Shown: positions 10,650 through 23,334, counted from the first letter of the stretch. The stretch: DNA of 64,000 nt from Epiperipatus broadwayi (GCA_028023455.1 JAQFVV010006452.1:552501-616500); one strand, 5' to 3'. Numbers and translations: made by a program. The notes: generated by a model from the letters alone, not told the origin.

Positions 10650-12760
10650 ATTTAATCTATATGTTGTACATTAAGTATTAAGAAATTGTGTTATTGACTC
10701 TGTTGGTGAATATTTGGTATATTTGAAATATTATGAATTTTAACTTAGTGTAGTTATTTAAACAAATATGTAATTTTATTTTGACTGTTTTCATATTATC
10801 TTATATGTGTATGAAGTTTGTGGTGTTTATTCCATGGGGCCTAAGATAATTATTTACTAGCTTAAATTATTGGTTTGAACATATGATATAGGGATTGAGA
10901 AGAATCAATTATTAGATTTCAGCACTTGTATAAAGATTTAATGAATCTATAATGTACATTAACACCATATGGCTTAGTCCATGTCTTTCCAGGGTATTAA
11001 TATTTATGATCATATTATATTTATTATGTATCATTATTTTGACCATGTTCTAGGCAGAATCAGCCATTATCTCAGTTATTTCTCACATTAAAGTACTTAT
11101 TTCATTTTATGCCTTAATTCATGCTCATAAGACTAGATGAGTCTCCTAATTTAGCAGTTTTATAGATGAGGGTAGTTTTATGTCTCTCTTACTTGGGAAG
11201 TGAATGTCTGCACTACCATTTTATTATATCCTTTATATTTGTTTCTGCATTAGTGTTTAATCTGTGGAACATTCTGTAATGGTGCTTGTTGCTGATGAGG
11301 GTTAGAAAACCCACAGGGAATTTAATGATTTATTATTTATTTGTGTGGATGAATACATCTACAGGAGTACCATTACTATTTGTTGTATAAATGTGTTTGG
11401 ACAGAGTCTCCATACATTATGATGTCAATGTTGTTTACCCCATTTTCATATTGATCCCATGTGTTCAGTTATCAGCTATTAAAAGAGCATTTGATAAATT
11501 ATTTTTATAATTTTTTTTAAGCTGAGTTGAGATTCAAATTTTCTCCATGATAAGTTATCTCCCCATGACTAGCTTTTGCATGTTTACCAATACCAGTTAT
11601 TACTATTATTAATATAAATCTAGGGTATAGGTGCATTGATTCTGGTGTTGACATATTGGAGATGTTATTGACTATGCGTTCGAACCCATCCCCTCTATAA
11701 AGGCTGAAATCAAATCCATTTGTGAGAAAATCTTTTTGTGTTTGTTTTGGAATTTATGTACATTATCCATGTATAAAAACAAGTACATGTGATGGTATTT
11801 TATTTATTTATTTATATATTTTTGATCATTATATTAATCGATTATTTATTGGTATTGATTGAGTGGTAAATAAATATTAATTTTATAATTTAATCTAACT
11901 ATACTGTTGCTATTTATCATACATAAGACCAGAAAATCCATCATATTAAATAAGTCAGATATTAGAGCACATATTGTCACTGATAACGCACACAAGGTTT
12001 ACTGAAATTCTAGGAGAATATCCTAATGCTTTTGTTCTTGGGTAATTAGTGATGTCCAAGGTATAATAAAATCACATTTACTTCTTTCATCACTTCAGCT
12101 TTGCTTTGTTAATTTTAGAATATAACCTAGAATTTGTTACTTCTATTGGTGTTTGTGATATTAAGACCTAAATTAATAAATAAATTTCCTAGTCAACATT
12201 ATGATTAAACCTATTTTCTAATATTATAACTGATGCTTTACCTTTTACAATAAAAGTCTCATTGCTATAGATTCAAATTGGCATTTAAATTAATGATGAA
12301 AGAACCTAAAGTTCATGTTGCTTACCTTTTATTGCATAGCAAATTCCCTACATAGCATTGCTGTATTAAAATCCTGAGTATATCATGTTATGATGCTGAT
12401 CATAATTATTATTGCCTTGTTAAATAGCCTGCATTCACTATGTGATAGTTAATATTGATGTAGTGGATCATATATTTAATTCAGAAAAAGTAATCTTTAG
12501 TAGTTTTATAGATCATACCATCTTGTTCATGGTCGGCCATAAAGTCTCATGTAAATAAAATCTCGGTTAAGGTTTTGAAAAGTAGTTTTAGGATACATTT
12601 ATTAGTGAAAATAGTTATTAAATGAATAATCACATTAATATACTTTCAGGTAATGCTGTGAGACATCTTCGCAGTGTACTCTGGTTGCAACCAGATTATA
12701 TCATAACAGTATTGGGTTATATCATTAATTTTGCCTGTTACAGTCCGGATGGACCTTTCA

Positions 12761-15700
12761 TTTACAATATATATAATGAAACAGTCAGATTTATGCACTC
12801 ACCTGTTTCACATATTTTAGCCACACATCTATCTATATGCCAGGTTTAAACCCTCCCAGAGTACCCATTTAAAGAACCTCAAATTACTATGTGTGCAGAA
12901 TCATGTATATATATGTGAATGATAAGTCTGTAATTTAATAGCATACATATATATTACAGATATGTATCCATTTTATAAATATTTCTGATTTAAGAAATAT
13001 TTTAGTTTAAATTATTGTTATGTTATTGGTATATATTACAGGTATGTATTCAATTTATAAATATTTCTAGTTTGGGAAATTCATTTTATAAATATTTCTA
13101 ATTTAAGAAATTCATTTTATAAATATTTCTAGTTTAAGAAATATTTTAGCTTAAATTATTTAGCCAATTTTATTGTTGTATTATTGAAATCGCATACATA
13201 TATTTCCTGTTATTCTGTATGTATGGTTATAAAAATTAGTTTTCTATAATTATGAAAGTAACTTTGTCAAAATAACATTTGATTTTTGTAAACAATTTTC
13301 AATGTAGGTCATGTATTGGTCCTAAAATAGTGTGGACTTGATTTGGTAAATATAAAATGTTAATAACAAAATAACGCAGGAAAACAAAATCTCAGTTAGT
13401 TGTCATAATTTAAAATGTTTTTCTAAAATAAATAAATGGGTTTTTCTACTAGTAATAACTATTAAATATGTTTTGCTAAAATAAATAAATGGACTTTCCA
13501 GCTACAGACAAGCTCATAAAAATTAACAGGTGGCCAGAGTTTGAAAAGTATAAATACTTAAAGTTTTGTTGCCAAGAGGTGATCATATATTTAATAAGTG
13601 AGTTGTAAGAAAAACCTATGACTGTTTTATCTTCAAAATGGTCGAGTAGAATGGCTATAACTCACCCCTCTCCTTGACCAGGGATGGAGAAGAACTTTGG
13701 TCTGGTAAAATATAATGCCATACACCAGAAAAGCAGAAGCAGCCCATGGAAAAGCCTCCATTAACTTTAAATCATCACCAAAATTATCAACTTATTATCC
13801 TCCTAAGTGCCCAGAACTGTAATCCAGAGAACTGCAATGAAAACAACTGAATGGTAAATTTTCTCTCAGAGCTCTGTTTATAAACTGTGACTTTTGATTC
13901 TATCTTTTAAAAGCTAGCTATTTATTAAATCTGCCTTTCCAAACACCTTTTCTAAAAGTCTACAAAGAAAGCTATAAAATGTTAATGTTTAAATCTTGTC
14001 TGAATGTAAAACTTATAATATTGAATTCTCTGTTAAAATGTAAAACTCTAATCTATTTTAAACTAAATGTATAATTTTCTGCAGTCTCTTTATGCCTATT
14101 TCTAAATCTATTCAATTTATTCTATGATTTTATCATTTTTATATTATATGTATTTAATATGCCAAATGACTCGAAACTGCAAGTATTTATAAATATAATT
14201 TTAGCTTATCAATCTGCGAAGATTATTTCAAATCTTCACTATAATAAATATTAAATAATTGTATTATTATTTTTTTATTACTCGCTGTTTCAAGATCATG
14301 TTATTATTTTACTGATTAATTTTTGGATATCAATATTTTAATAATCAGTCATTCACTAGTTAAAATTGTAGTTTGCTTAATTCTAGTTATGAATTACAAC
14401 TATTTATATATGTAACTTGTACATCATAGAAACTAGCCACAGAGATATTCTCCAAGCATATTTTAATGTTTTATTCATAATTATCCCTCAAATATGCTTT
14501 GCCCTCCTTAGATTTATATACGTTGAGATGCAGGTGATAATATTAAAATGGGTTACTAATTAATTTAATCCCTAACTAGTATATTTGAGATACTAAATTT
14601 GAGAACTGGATTGTATAGATATGCAAATAGACACTATCTAATTTTAAGGCACGCTAATATAAATTTATGTATTTGTGTTATATATATGTATAAGTTGCGG
14701 ATGTGTCCTTACAAAGTACGCAATGTATAATTATCTGCTTGCTGCATGATTATTGATGAGTTGTTGGCGGACACTCTTATCCACTTAGTATGGGTTAAAG
14801 CACACTTTTAGAACTAGAGCACAAGGACCTAGATTATTCATAATGCTTATCTGACTACCTGAACTACTAATGTTCCTATTCGTAGCAAGTTGAGCGGTTT
14901 TAGGGCAAACCAAGCATTCGATGCTGAAGCCCATGAATAATGACCCATTCGCACCTTTGAGCTTTATTAATATTTTCATATGTGCCATAGAGTATATAGG
15001 TAAACCTATTATAAACCAGTTTTCTCTCTTTTTATATTAAATGCTTATCTAGCATCAGTGTATACCCTAATCTAGGTTAACATGCTAACCTGCATACCTC
15101 TGAGCCTTATTATGTGCTCGATTTAACTTTGTATAGATAGACATCACAGGAGTGCTATTAAGTTAGTTATATAACTTTGGCTATAAAGTTTCATATGATC
15201 TAGCAGTCTACATAAGAGCTAGAAATTTGGCATATTAATATAGGCATAAACTCCAATACCGCACTATATTTTATTAAACACTTATAATGAGATATGTAAC
15301 ATTAATCTCATTAATTATATAATGCCTGTGAGCGTAATATCTCACCTTCTCATCACATAATTTTGTATATTTTAATTTCACTATTAATTATTGTTTTATT
15401 AACGTAATATTTAAAATATAACTCGTTTTCATATTTTTATTGTCTGTGAGTTCATTTTATCCAGCCCTAGATTTAATTGCACATATATCATTTTATCTAT
15501 AGGTAAGTCAATCATTGATATATTAATTTATCACTTAGTCATATGTGTGTATATCTGACCAAATCAGTATTAAATTAAATTACGAGTCTTTTGTTTTACA
15601 CTGAGTGACTGTTGGACCGAGGTTAAATTGGATGTCTGTGTAAGTTGAGAAGTGTCATCCATAAGGTATTACATCGTTGAGCAGAGATGAAAGGATTGAA

Positions 15701-15810
15701 TGTTGGTCAGATTCTGTATCCCAGTATCCGTGCTCGATCAGCTTTAGGGTATTTTGCCTATGTTCAAGATTTTGTTGCATGGAGTGACAATTCTTACTGT
15801 TACAATATAT
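12761..15810. other. Mixed AT-rich spacer, no gene recognised
   Basis: Holds the small tandem repeat annotated separately at 12,940-13,165. A somewhat less AT-rich stretch at 13,620-13,880 (CTCCTTGACCAGGGATGGAG) and 14,700-15,780 reads like an old degraded element. Its 13.9-14.2 kb part vaguely resembles 26.9-27.2 kb. I found no reverse transcriptase, transposase or tRNA. Confidence 0.4.
12940..13165. repeat. Irregular tandem repeat
   Basis: The phrase TTTATAAATATTTCT followed by AGTTT/AATTTAAGAAAT recurs at about 12,972, 13,056, 13,086 and 13,116. TATATTACAG.TATGTAT precedes it at 12,951 and 13,032. This is a short local amplification with no coding content. Confidence 0.75.
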
Positions 15811-16019
15811 ATATGCAAATTCACAAATAAATATCAGAAAATACAGTATTCAAAAGTCTACAAAAATACATCTAAAACCATGACTCAGAAATGCCCTCAA
15901 CTATCTCTGCAGTTTTTTACTTAACAAAAACTGCAGGGATAGTTGAGGGCGCTTCTGGGTGACAGTTAGAGATGTATTTTTGAAGACTTTTGAAGATATT
16001 TGTTTGTGAATTTGCATAT
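15811..16019. repeat. Palindromic MITE-like element
   Basis: The arms ATATGCAAATTCACAAATAA (15,811) and its complement ending at 16,019 pair over about 95 bp around the centre AGTTTTTTACTTAACAAAAA. The left flank ATATATAT and right flank (TA)n suggest insertion into a TA-rich target. I see no CTGANGA/GAAA pair, so this palindrome is not in the ribozyme group. Confidence 0.85.
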
Positions 16020-16056
16020 GCTGTTTTGAAGAAATGCAGGCATTGATTTGTAATAT

Positions 16057-16152
16057 TATATATATATATATATATATATTACAAATCAATATATATATAT
16101 ATATATTTGTATATATATATATATATATATATACAAATATATATATATATAT
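16057..16152. repeat. (TA)n microsatellite with small palindromes
   Basis: Several (TA)n runs are separated by TTACAAATCA and TTTGTA/TACAAA, giving nested self-complementary structure directly right of the palindromic element. Confidence 0.9.
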
Positions 16153-16159
16153 ATTTATA

Positions 16160-17029
16160 CTTTAGGTTTTAATAATATCTATTTTTAATGTGTTGTGGTG
16201 CAAATTGTGGCATATTAAAAAGTAATAACAGAATTACAGTTTCACAATGAAAATTTATATTAAAGGAATATCAGAATTGAAAAATAGCAACAAAATTCCC
16301 AAATTGTTTGAAATTAACACCACTTTAAAATTCCAATATTGTTCACAAATGGCATTGCACAAAATTTACTCAAGCAGTAATCTGAATGATCACAAGAAAT
16401 ATTGGAACTTTATTGAAAAGTATTAAATAAGCCTAACCGATAAGCTAAACCAATGTATAACAAATTTTAAAGCATTCAACATAAGTGGAACACATTCCAA
16501 GAGGTGTAAACTCTGAATGAAGATGATTTTAGTTTTAAGGTATCCTGATGATGCTGTGCTATCTAATTGTGATGTCAGTTTAATGATAATGTTAGCAAGA
16601 AAATGTATTCAGAGGACTAATCTTAAATATAGATTTATATCTTTTACCCATAAAAATCTTTGGTCAAATGCAGGGCAATAGAATACCTTTGAATAAATAA
16701 AAAAAATATTTAATTTATAAAAAAGACTACTACAATTATATAAAAAAAATTCAATTATTAAAAGTGGGAATGTAGAGAATTATAAAGAACCTTCACCTTT
16801 GAGTGCTTTTGTAAAATTATGTAGTAAAATACAATTTAATTATAGAAAATATGATATTATTTTTTAAGAAAAATTAAAATAAATTAATGAAAATATGCAT
16901 GTAAATGCATAAAATATATTAAATGCATGATATAAAGAAAGATAAATTATGAATAGCAATGCACAAATTTAATAGATCATAACTTTTAGCCACATTAGAA
17001 AAAATGTTAAATTTTATAAATCATAGAGA
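16160..17029. other. AT-rich spacer
   Basis: No recognisable gene or repeat-family member. It contains a short stretch of mixed composition at 16,200-16,640 without an open frame of note. Confidence 0.4.
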
Positions 17030-17225
17030 TAAATATAAAGGATTTGAATTCAGACTTTCAAGCAACCGTCAACTATCCACCCTATCTCATACTACTGATA
17101 CACATGACAACACACATGTAGAAAAGGTAAATAATCACCAATATATGTATTTCATGCTGAACCAGCACTCATCAGTTGGTCCAGATTATCATCTCCCACA
17201 CACATATACAATCAGTAGAGATAAA
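17030..17225. repeat. Family B solo unit
   Basis: It begins GGATTTGAATTCAGACTTTC and runs through ACTGATACACATGACAACAC and the ribozyme block, ending near CACACACATATACAATCAG. Only one half is present; there is no inverted partner. Its outer end on the minus strand, GAATTCAAATCC, looks like a tRNA B box, but no A box or cloverleaf can be drawn. Confidence 0.8.
17130..17190 (-). ncRNA. Hammerhead ribozyme, best family B copy
   Basis: Minus strand, 5' to 3': distal stem I GATAATC (17,190-17,184), bulge TGG, ACCAA (17,180-17,176), CTGATGA (17,175-17,169), stem II GTGCT/AGCAT with a 5-nt loop (17,168-17,154), GAAA (17,153-17,150), stem III TA/TA with loop CA plus A15.1-U16.1 (to 17,143), A17 at 17,142, TTGGT (17,141-17,137), GATTATT. 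Stem I is therefore 5 bp, a bulge, then about 7 bp including one wobble. Every invariant HHR base is present, and 10.1-11.1 is a G-U wobble. This is type I, with an open stem I. Self-cleavage is inferred, not shown. Confidence 0.72.
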
Positions 17226-19780
17226 TATCTGTTTTTTTATGCAGTATAGTATTTATTGTAATATGTTTACAAGTAAATCAATCTTCACACATATGCTGTT
17301 TTAATATAAATTGGTATGTGCTCACCCATAAGCAAGGATTTTGATGAACAAGTGAATCCTTTGTTCTTCAAGCTTATCTGTATATAGGCCAATCTTTGCT
17401 TACCCTACATTATTCCCAACTTGCAACTGTTGTACATCTGATTTTTTAAATGTTCAATGTGTATAAACATAATTCAAATATTACAGGTAAAAGAATTTAT
17501 AATAAAAGTCTCATTTAAATTTTAACAGTGCATGAGAATAAAACATCAAATTGTTCATCTGCAAAATGTAATCTTTAGTATAATTGTCATAGAAAAAAAC
17601 TCCTAAAACATGTATATTTTACGATCTAATAAAATACTTCTGAATTTTTAACTTGAAGAGTCTCAGAAAACTTTATACTTTTATTATTATTAGTTTAATA
17701 CTAACTCTACTTTGTCAAATCTACTTGTTACTATTAAATCAGAAAATTATCCCCATTATTAGAAAATATCTTAGCAATATGTTGGCAAACAGTATTTGGT
17801 AAGTAATACCAAACAGTAGGAAAATAAGCAATTCAAGTATTGGTACTTGAAATAAAAGAAGCCTTCAAACATAACAATAGATATGAATAATAATATTATG
17901 AAATCTACTTTTAAAATGCAACTATAAATTTATTTCTGTGAACTAACCAACAATCAAACCAAAAAAATCGTAACTTTCTTCTGATTTTTTCAACTGGCAA
18001 TCTTTCAATTTTAATTCTTTAATTTTATAGCTATAGTTAGGGTACATAATATCTGTAAACTTTGTTTTATCATACATAACAATTAATCTACTTAAATATC
18101 AAGCAATAAACAAGTATTAGATTTTCAAGAATTCTAAATATTACTATAATTTTTTTTCTCTCTATATGTCAAAGCATTGACCAGGATGCTATAAAATTTT
18201 TGTTCTGAAAAAATCAATTCTGATAATAAATTATTGCTAAGACTTTTTTGGTTTAGTAATTCTACATTTTTTACAATTAAACAGTATTTAAAGAAAATCT
18301 ATTCATTTTTCAAATATTTTATTTAAAATAATATTTACATTATCTAAGCAAATTTGCATATTGTTGATAAAGGCTTAATAATGTACTAGATTCCATATTA
18401 TTCATGAGTCTCTTATTGCATACTTATTAATCAACAATTTTATTATAAACCAATCACCCATATCTTATATTACTAGGTCCAATATAGAAACTTTCTAATC
18501 ATATTATACTGTTATTATGCTAATTTTGAATAACAATTAATATAATAAGTACCATAGGATAATAAAAATTAAGCCAGATTTCATTTTACTTTAAATTTCA
18601 TTTCACACAAATTATTGTGAATATCATTTGCTTTAAATATTATAAAAAGTTTGTTGTTTATTTTTCAGAAAATTATACAAAGTTTGAGAGCCAAAAGTAA
18701 TGTTGTTGAGCCATGATTAATGAACTTTGAACTCCAGAGCTTGTCCTACTAACATTGTATTAAATTATACAAAGCAAAGTTATGACTTTTATCCATTGTA
18801 GTCCATTGTTAAAAATATGCTGCAGAAATTGAAAGTAACACATATTCAAGGAGAAATTAGACATATCTAATGATATGACTGCAACTTTTGCACATACAAA
18901 TGTTTATAAATAGCATGCCTCCATATTCAATATTTTTTAATCTAAAATACATTACAGTGTATCTACATGTGGATTAGCCTCTCTCTAATAGAATAATGTT
19001 TTAAGAAAAAAAAAAGACTTTTTCAGAAGAGAATAAAGACATAATTCAGCATGTGTATAAAACTTATCCACAATTAACATTAACCAGATATATATAAAAA
19101 AAAAATAGAAAAATAATAAAAATGTCCTATGTCATCACAAAAAACTATTTGAAATGCCAATCTTGCAAAATTTTTAAAACAAAAATTTACAAAGAGAGAA
19201 AAAACAACAACATCCAATCCATTAATACCATTTTAGGAGACTGGTATATACCAAATATTTATCTTTAAAAGGAGATACAAAGATATTCATTTTTTATAAC
19301 AAGTAATGATAGGGATAATTTATTCAAAAATAAATTGCTTTTATTCTTTTAATTTTGCTTTGATTAATTGAAAATTGTTACCTAAATTTGATTAATTTTT
19401 GATGTTTTAAGTTTATTGCAATTTAACATTAAAAAAATTAATCAGTAAATAAAACGTCATACGATTCTAAGTTTGATTGACTTATTAAATTCTTAATATT
19501 TAACAATTCTGTAGCAAATTGCAAATTTGAAACAATAAATAATCTTTCTGTAGTAAACATTTATTTGGAATTCAAAATCTTACAAAAAAGTGTTTGAAGT
19601 CATTTTAAAAATTTGTACTGAATTCTGCCATATTCAGAAAATTAATTATGTATTAGATTTAATTTCCAATTGAATAAAATGCATTAATGAATGATACTAT
19701 ATAATTATTAAAATGTTTAAAATAAAAAATAGCATTTTAAAATTATTTAAATTTATTTTTAAAAAATATATTTTTAGAGT
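17226..19780. other. AT-rich spacer
   Basis: No gene, RNA gene or clear repeat. It is dominated by A/T tracts, with open frames no longer than expected by chance. Confidence 0.45.
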
Positions 19781-20362
19781 AGTCAAAATAAAAGTTCTAG
19801 ATCAATTCATAGATCACATGACCCTATCTCTTAAGCTTATAAGTTATAAACAGTGAGAATTGCCAATTCTTCTACAAGCTTTATGATAAATGCTTAGCCA
19901 GAGCCAGCACTTAAAATATCTCTGTCAGGAACCCCTCCCCAAATCCCTGACCATGGTTTCATGCTTGGGCACTTTTCAGAGAGATGTCAGGGTCGGTTCA
20001 GACACTAGATCTAAAAATACCAACCCAAAGCTAAGCACTTAGCTAAAAGTTATCTACTGAGTGGAAAATCTGAAATTTTCAGACATCTACATGTCTTCAA
20101 ACCCAGCTATTCAACTCAAATAGCTATATGGGGCTGATAGATCTTCAGCAATACCATATATTAGTAGTCATAGCAATATGAAATTGCATAAGACTTTTGG
20201 CAGAGACTATAAATAGTCAAAATAAGAGTTATAGATCAATTCATAGATCACAAGACCCTATCTCTTAAGCTTGTAAGTTATAAACAGTGAAGATTGCCAA
20301 TTCCTCTACAAGCTTTATGATAAATGCTTAGCCAGAGCCAGCACTTAAAATATCTCTGTCAA

Positions 20363-20433
20363 GAACCCCTCCCCAAACCCCTGACCATGGTTTCGTGCTT
20401 TGGCACTCCTCAGAGAGGTGTCAGGGTCGGTTC
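20363..20433 (-). ncRNA. Hammerhead ribozyme, family D unit 2 (all core bases intact)
   Basis: Minus strand: distal stem I GAACC (about 20,133 + 300, paired with GGTTC near 20,367), ACCTCT (20,419-20,414), CTGAGGA (20,413-20,407), stem II GTGC-CAAA-GCAC (20,406-20,395, a perfect 4-bp stem), GAAA (20,394-20,391), stem III CC-AT-GG, U16.1 at 20,384, C17 at 20,383, AGGGGT (20,382-20,377). Position 7 may be any base, so CTGAGGA is allowed. G10.1-C11.1 is canonical. Stem III is very short, as in HHRs that act best as dimers, which suits the tandem layout. Confidence 0.78.
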
Positions 20434-20704
20434 AGACACTAGATCTAAAAATACCAACTCAATGCTAAGCACTTAGCTAAAAGTTATCGAGTGGAAAATC
20501 TGAAATTTTCAGACATCTACATGTCTTGGGGCTGATAGATCTTCAGCCATACCATATATTAGTGGTCATAGCAATATGAAATTGCATAAGACTTTTGGCA
20601 GAGACTATAAATAGTCAAAATAAGGGTCATAGATCAATTCATAATTCACATGACCCTATCTCTTAAGCTTAGCTTTGGGTTGATATTTTTAGATCTAGTG
20701 TCTG

Positions 20705-20782
20705 AACCGACCCTGACACCTCTCTGAGGATTGCCAAAGCACGAAACCATGATCAGGGGTTTGGGGAAAGGTTCCTGACAGA
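20705..20782 (+). ncRNA. Hammerhead motif in the inverted D piece (damaged)
   Basis: ACCTCT, CTGAGGA (20,724-20,730), TTGC-CAAA-GCAC, GAAA (20,743-20,746), CCATGA, U16.1 and C17 (20,753-20,754), then AGGGGT. The 10.1-11.1 pair is T-C and stem III has a C-A mismatch, so activity is doubtful. The stem I strands remain complementary. Confidence 0.55.
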
Positions 20783-21547
20783 GATATTTTAAGTGCTGGC
20801 TCTGGCTAAGCATTTATCATAAAGCTTGTAGAGGAATTGGCAATCCTCACTGTTTATATTTAGAGTATTTTGATTCTAAAATGAAACTTCATCCCTGATT
20901 ACTAAAGCTGATATAATCTACAGATTCTTATTATTCATAATCATGTGATCAATCTTGTAAAACACATTCTCGTTTACTATAGATGATAATATATTTATCC
21001 AAAGCCTAAATATCTAATACAGAAAACAAATCTTTAACTTTTAATTACAACATAAAACTTTAACCTGATGTCTGATTCTAATTGATCTTTAAAAATATCA
21101 ATAAATTTAATCAGCAGATCTAGAACTGGTTAAAAAAAGGATCAATAATAAATTTTAATTTTACTTTAAAAGTCAATTTCTTATAAAGTTTTGATTAAAC
21201 ATTGATTCAGCATAGTCTATGTAAACATCAAAGTTATTAAATAATAGAAATGTTTTTTTTCTTTATTTGCCAGACTTTTTTAGACTTTCATAATTAAAAG
21301 TACATACTTAAAATTCATAATTTGGTCATATTTAAAATAAAATCTAAGTACTTTACCCGATATAAATTGAAGTATTTCTTTTAAAATATCTAAGACATGT
21401 AAATCCATTAAGAAAATTATTATACAGAATTATTAAATATTCCCTTATTTACTTTTTTTATGGAGAATCAACATTCTTTTTCTAAAGACTTTATAATCAT
21501 ATACAAAAAATTTCATTCCATGTTTTTAAAGTGATGTTTAATATCTT

Positions 21548-21716
21548 CATGCTCTCATTTCCAGTACTTAAGATTTGCCCATACTTAAAAATTTGGGTTG
21601 AAAGAATAGGTGGATTCATTTTATTCTTTCACAAAGACTTTATCTTGTATTGGAAAATGAGAGTATTCATTTATTTTTAAGATCCACAAAGCGCATGGGC
21701 ATTAGCTTAAAAAGAT
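21548..21716. repeat. Repeat family J, copy 1
   Basis: CATGCTCTCATTTCCA, TTAAGATTTGC.CATAC, GAGAGTATTCATTTAT and GCAT..GCATT.GCTTA occur in the same order at 28,832-29,005. The far end of the 28.8-kb copy (TTAATCGCTAATATCAC) also occurs, inverted, at about 25,865. Nothing recognisable is encoded and no ribozyme core is seen. Confidence 0.7.
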
Positions 21717-21944
21717 GATTATTAGTTTATTCCATGTTTTTATTGTTTTTTATTATTTTTTGTATTTATTTGTATTCATAAAAATGTTAATTTTTTTATT
21801 TATATATATATAAAAATATAATCAGCATTGTATTAAAAACAAACCATATTACTTTGTTGTTTTTTTATTAATCAATTGCAGATAATTGTGCTAACAACAA
21901 GTAGTTTCTGATAACTTATAAAACATTTAATTATTTTATCAATG

Positions 21945-21945
21945 T

Positions 21946-21983
<38 letters not shown>

Positions 21984-21993
21984 ACATTGATAA

Positions 21994-22025
<32 letters not shown>
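21945..22025. repeat. (TA)n hairpin
   Basis: TTATCAATGTTATTTTATAT is followed by (AT)n, and the exact complement ATAAAATAACATTGATAA then leads into a second (AT)n. The structure is a perfect inverted repeat closed by the microsatellite. Confidence 0.9.
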
Positions 22026-22028
<3 letters not shown>

Positions 22029-23334
22029 TGATGTAAAAGAATTCATTAATTTTTTTATGTAGCTCTAAGTAGTAATAAGTTCTAATAATTCATATCAAAT
22101 TTACTTCTGACAAAAACAGCAATTTTCTTAGGTAGTGCTATTTTTAAATAAAAATTTTAAAAATGTATATAAATTATGTGATACTATTTAAAAAAATCAC
22201 ATGGCTAGTTGCTTATAAGATCACATGACTATCAAAAATATATCATGTTGAGCATAAAAGTTCTATTTATTTATTGAAATTGAATTTTTTTGTTCTCAAC
22301 TAATACTAAATCTATATACTTTTAATACTCAACTCCACTACTCATCAACTTTGATAAACTGCACATGGTTATTATATTATTTATATACAAAAAATATTAC
22401 TCAGATACTATTTTAATATTCTAAAGTAAAATACTATAATTTATATTATAAAGAGGTCCTTTTCATATTTAAATGGCTCCAAAAAAAACTTGAAAAGCAA
22501 ATTTATAAATGGCAATAGTCATATTTCCACAGAAATAATCTTTATAACATTTAATTAGTACAAAATCACAACAAAACTGCAGTAAGTACTTTTATATATT
22601 AATATGAAATACATAAATAAAAGCAAAAATTCAAATAAAGGCAAACCTTCAAGTTTTATATATTAAAAAAAAATAAACAAACAAATTATAAATTAAGAAT
22701 ACAAAGTAACATTTACTTTCTGAGTTCACACAAACTTTAAAAAGAAACATATAATGAAAATTTTCATTTTTAATACTATCAGAAGTTTATCACAAATTTA
22801 AGATCTTTTTAAAATTTTTATAAAAAAAAAAAAAAGAAAAATAACTTTTTCTTTCATTAATTTCCAAATAACTGATAATAAATATTTAAATATTTTTCCA
22901 AAATTTTTATATTTCTAAATTAAAAATAACTATATTTTCCAATGTAAGTGTATTATGCAATCTCTTATTTATTAGCAATTTAAAACAGAAAATATATTAT
23001 TTTTAATTATGAATAATTATAAAGTGGAAGTCAACCTCCGATAATATGCTATTTCTTAAATATTATAAATCTCCATGCACTTTCCCACCAGTAAGAGTTT
23101 AAAAAACTTAAGTGAATCACTTATGTAATTACTGGCTATTTCCTACCATAGATTCTAATGATTGCCTCAGATATTGCAGTTTTTAATAGAAAAAAAATTA
23201 TATTTCTAAACCCAAAACTAAATAAGGCCACACCCTTAAACTTATAGTACCCAGTGTCATCTGTTCTGAGAGAAATGTTGTAAAACAGAATGTCAAAGAG
23301 ATTTGGCACATCACTAATATCACATGATCTATCT

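Larger units (their letters stand above)
8526..12760 (+). repeat. 4.2-kb duplicated block, copy 1
   Basis: Collinear similarity with 51,688-55,940 runs from the AACTAACACACAT region (8526) through ATATATAGCTTGGTAGAACT (8585/51,743), AATGTTCAGA, CATTATCCATGTATAAAAAC, CAGAAAATCCATCATATTAA and on to ATGGACCTTT (about 12,750). Identity is high by eye, with small indels. Copy 1 specifically carries a (TTA)n expansion at 9028 and a PLE insertion at 10,099. I see no terminal inverted repeat, tail or coding region, so I cannot tell whether the block is a large degenerate transposon or a segmental duplication. Confidence 0.85.
19781..20861. repeat. Family D array: two tandem units, a partial, and an inverted partial
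   Basis: Unit 1 runs from AGTCAAAATAAAAGTTCTAG (19,781) and unit 2 from AATAGTCAAAATAAGAGTTA (20,213). The putative cleavage sites are 434 bp apart (19,949 and 20,383). A third unit stops at CTTAAGCTT (about 20,675), where the sequence switches to an inverted partial unit ending at TCCTCACTGTTTATAT (20,861). Unit 2 lacks about 36 bp after ATGTCTT. Each unit carries a hammerhead motif: minus strand in the direct units, plus strand in the inverted piece. Tandem units of about 430 bp with type I HHRs resemble animal retrozymes. Confidence 0.85.
20870..23330. other. AT-rich spacer with one J repeat and a (TA)n hairpin
   Basis: No gene. It contains the J repeat (21,548-21,716) and the AT hairpin at 21,945-22,025, each listed separately. 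The remainder, including 22.0-23.3 kb, is A/T-tract DNA. Confidence 0.4.

Noticed and set aside
11292-11320. CTGATGA followed by a GGGTT/AACCC hairpin
   Set aside because: The hairpin is followed by ACAGGG, not GAAA, in copy 1, and by AAAGGG in copy 2. No stem I partner is present, so it is not a hammerhead.
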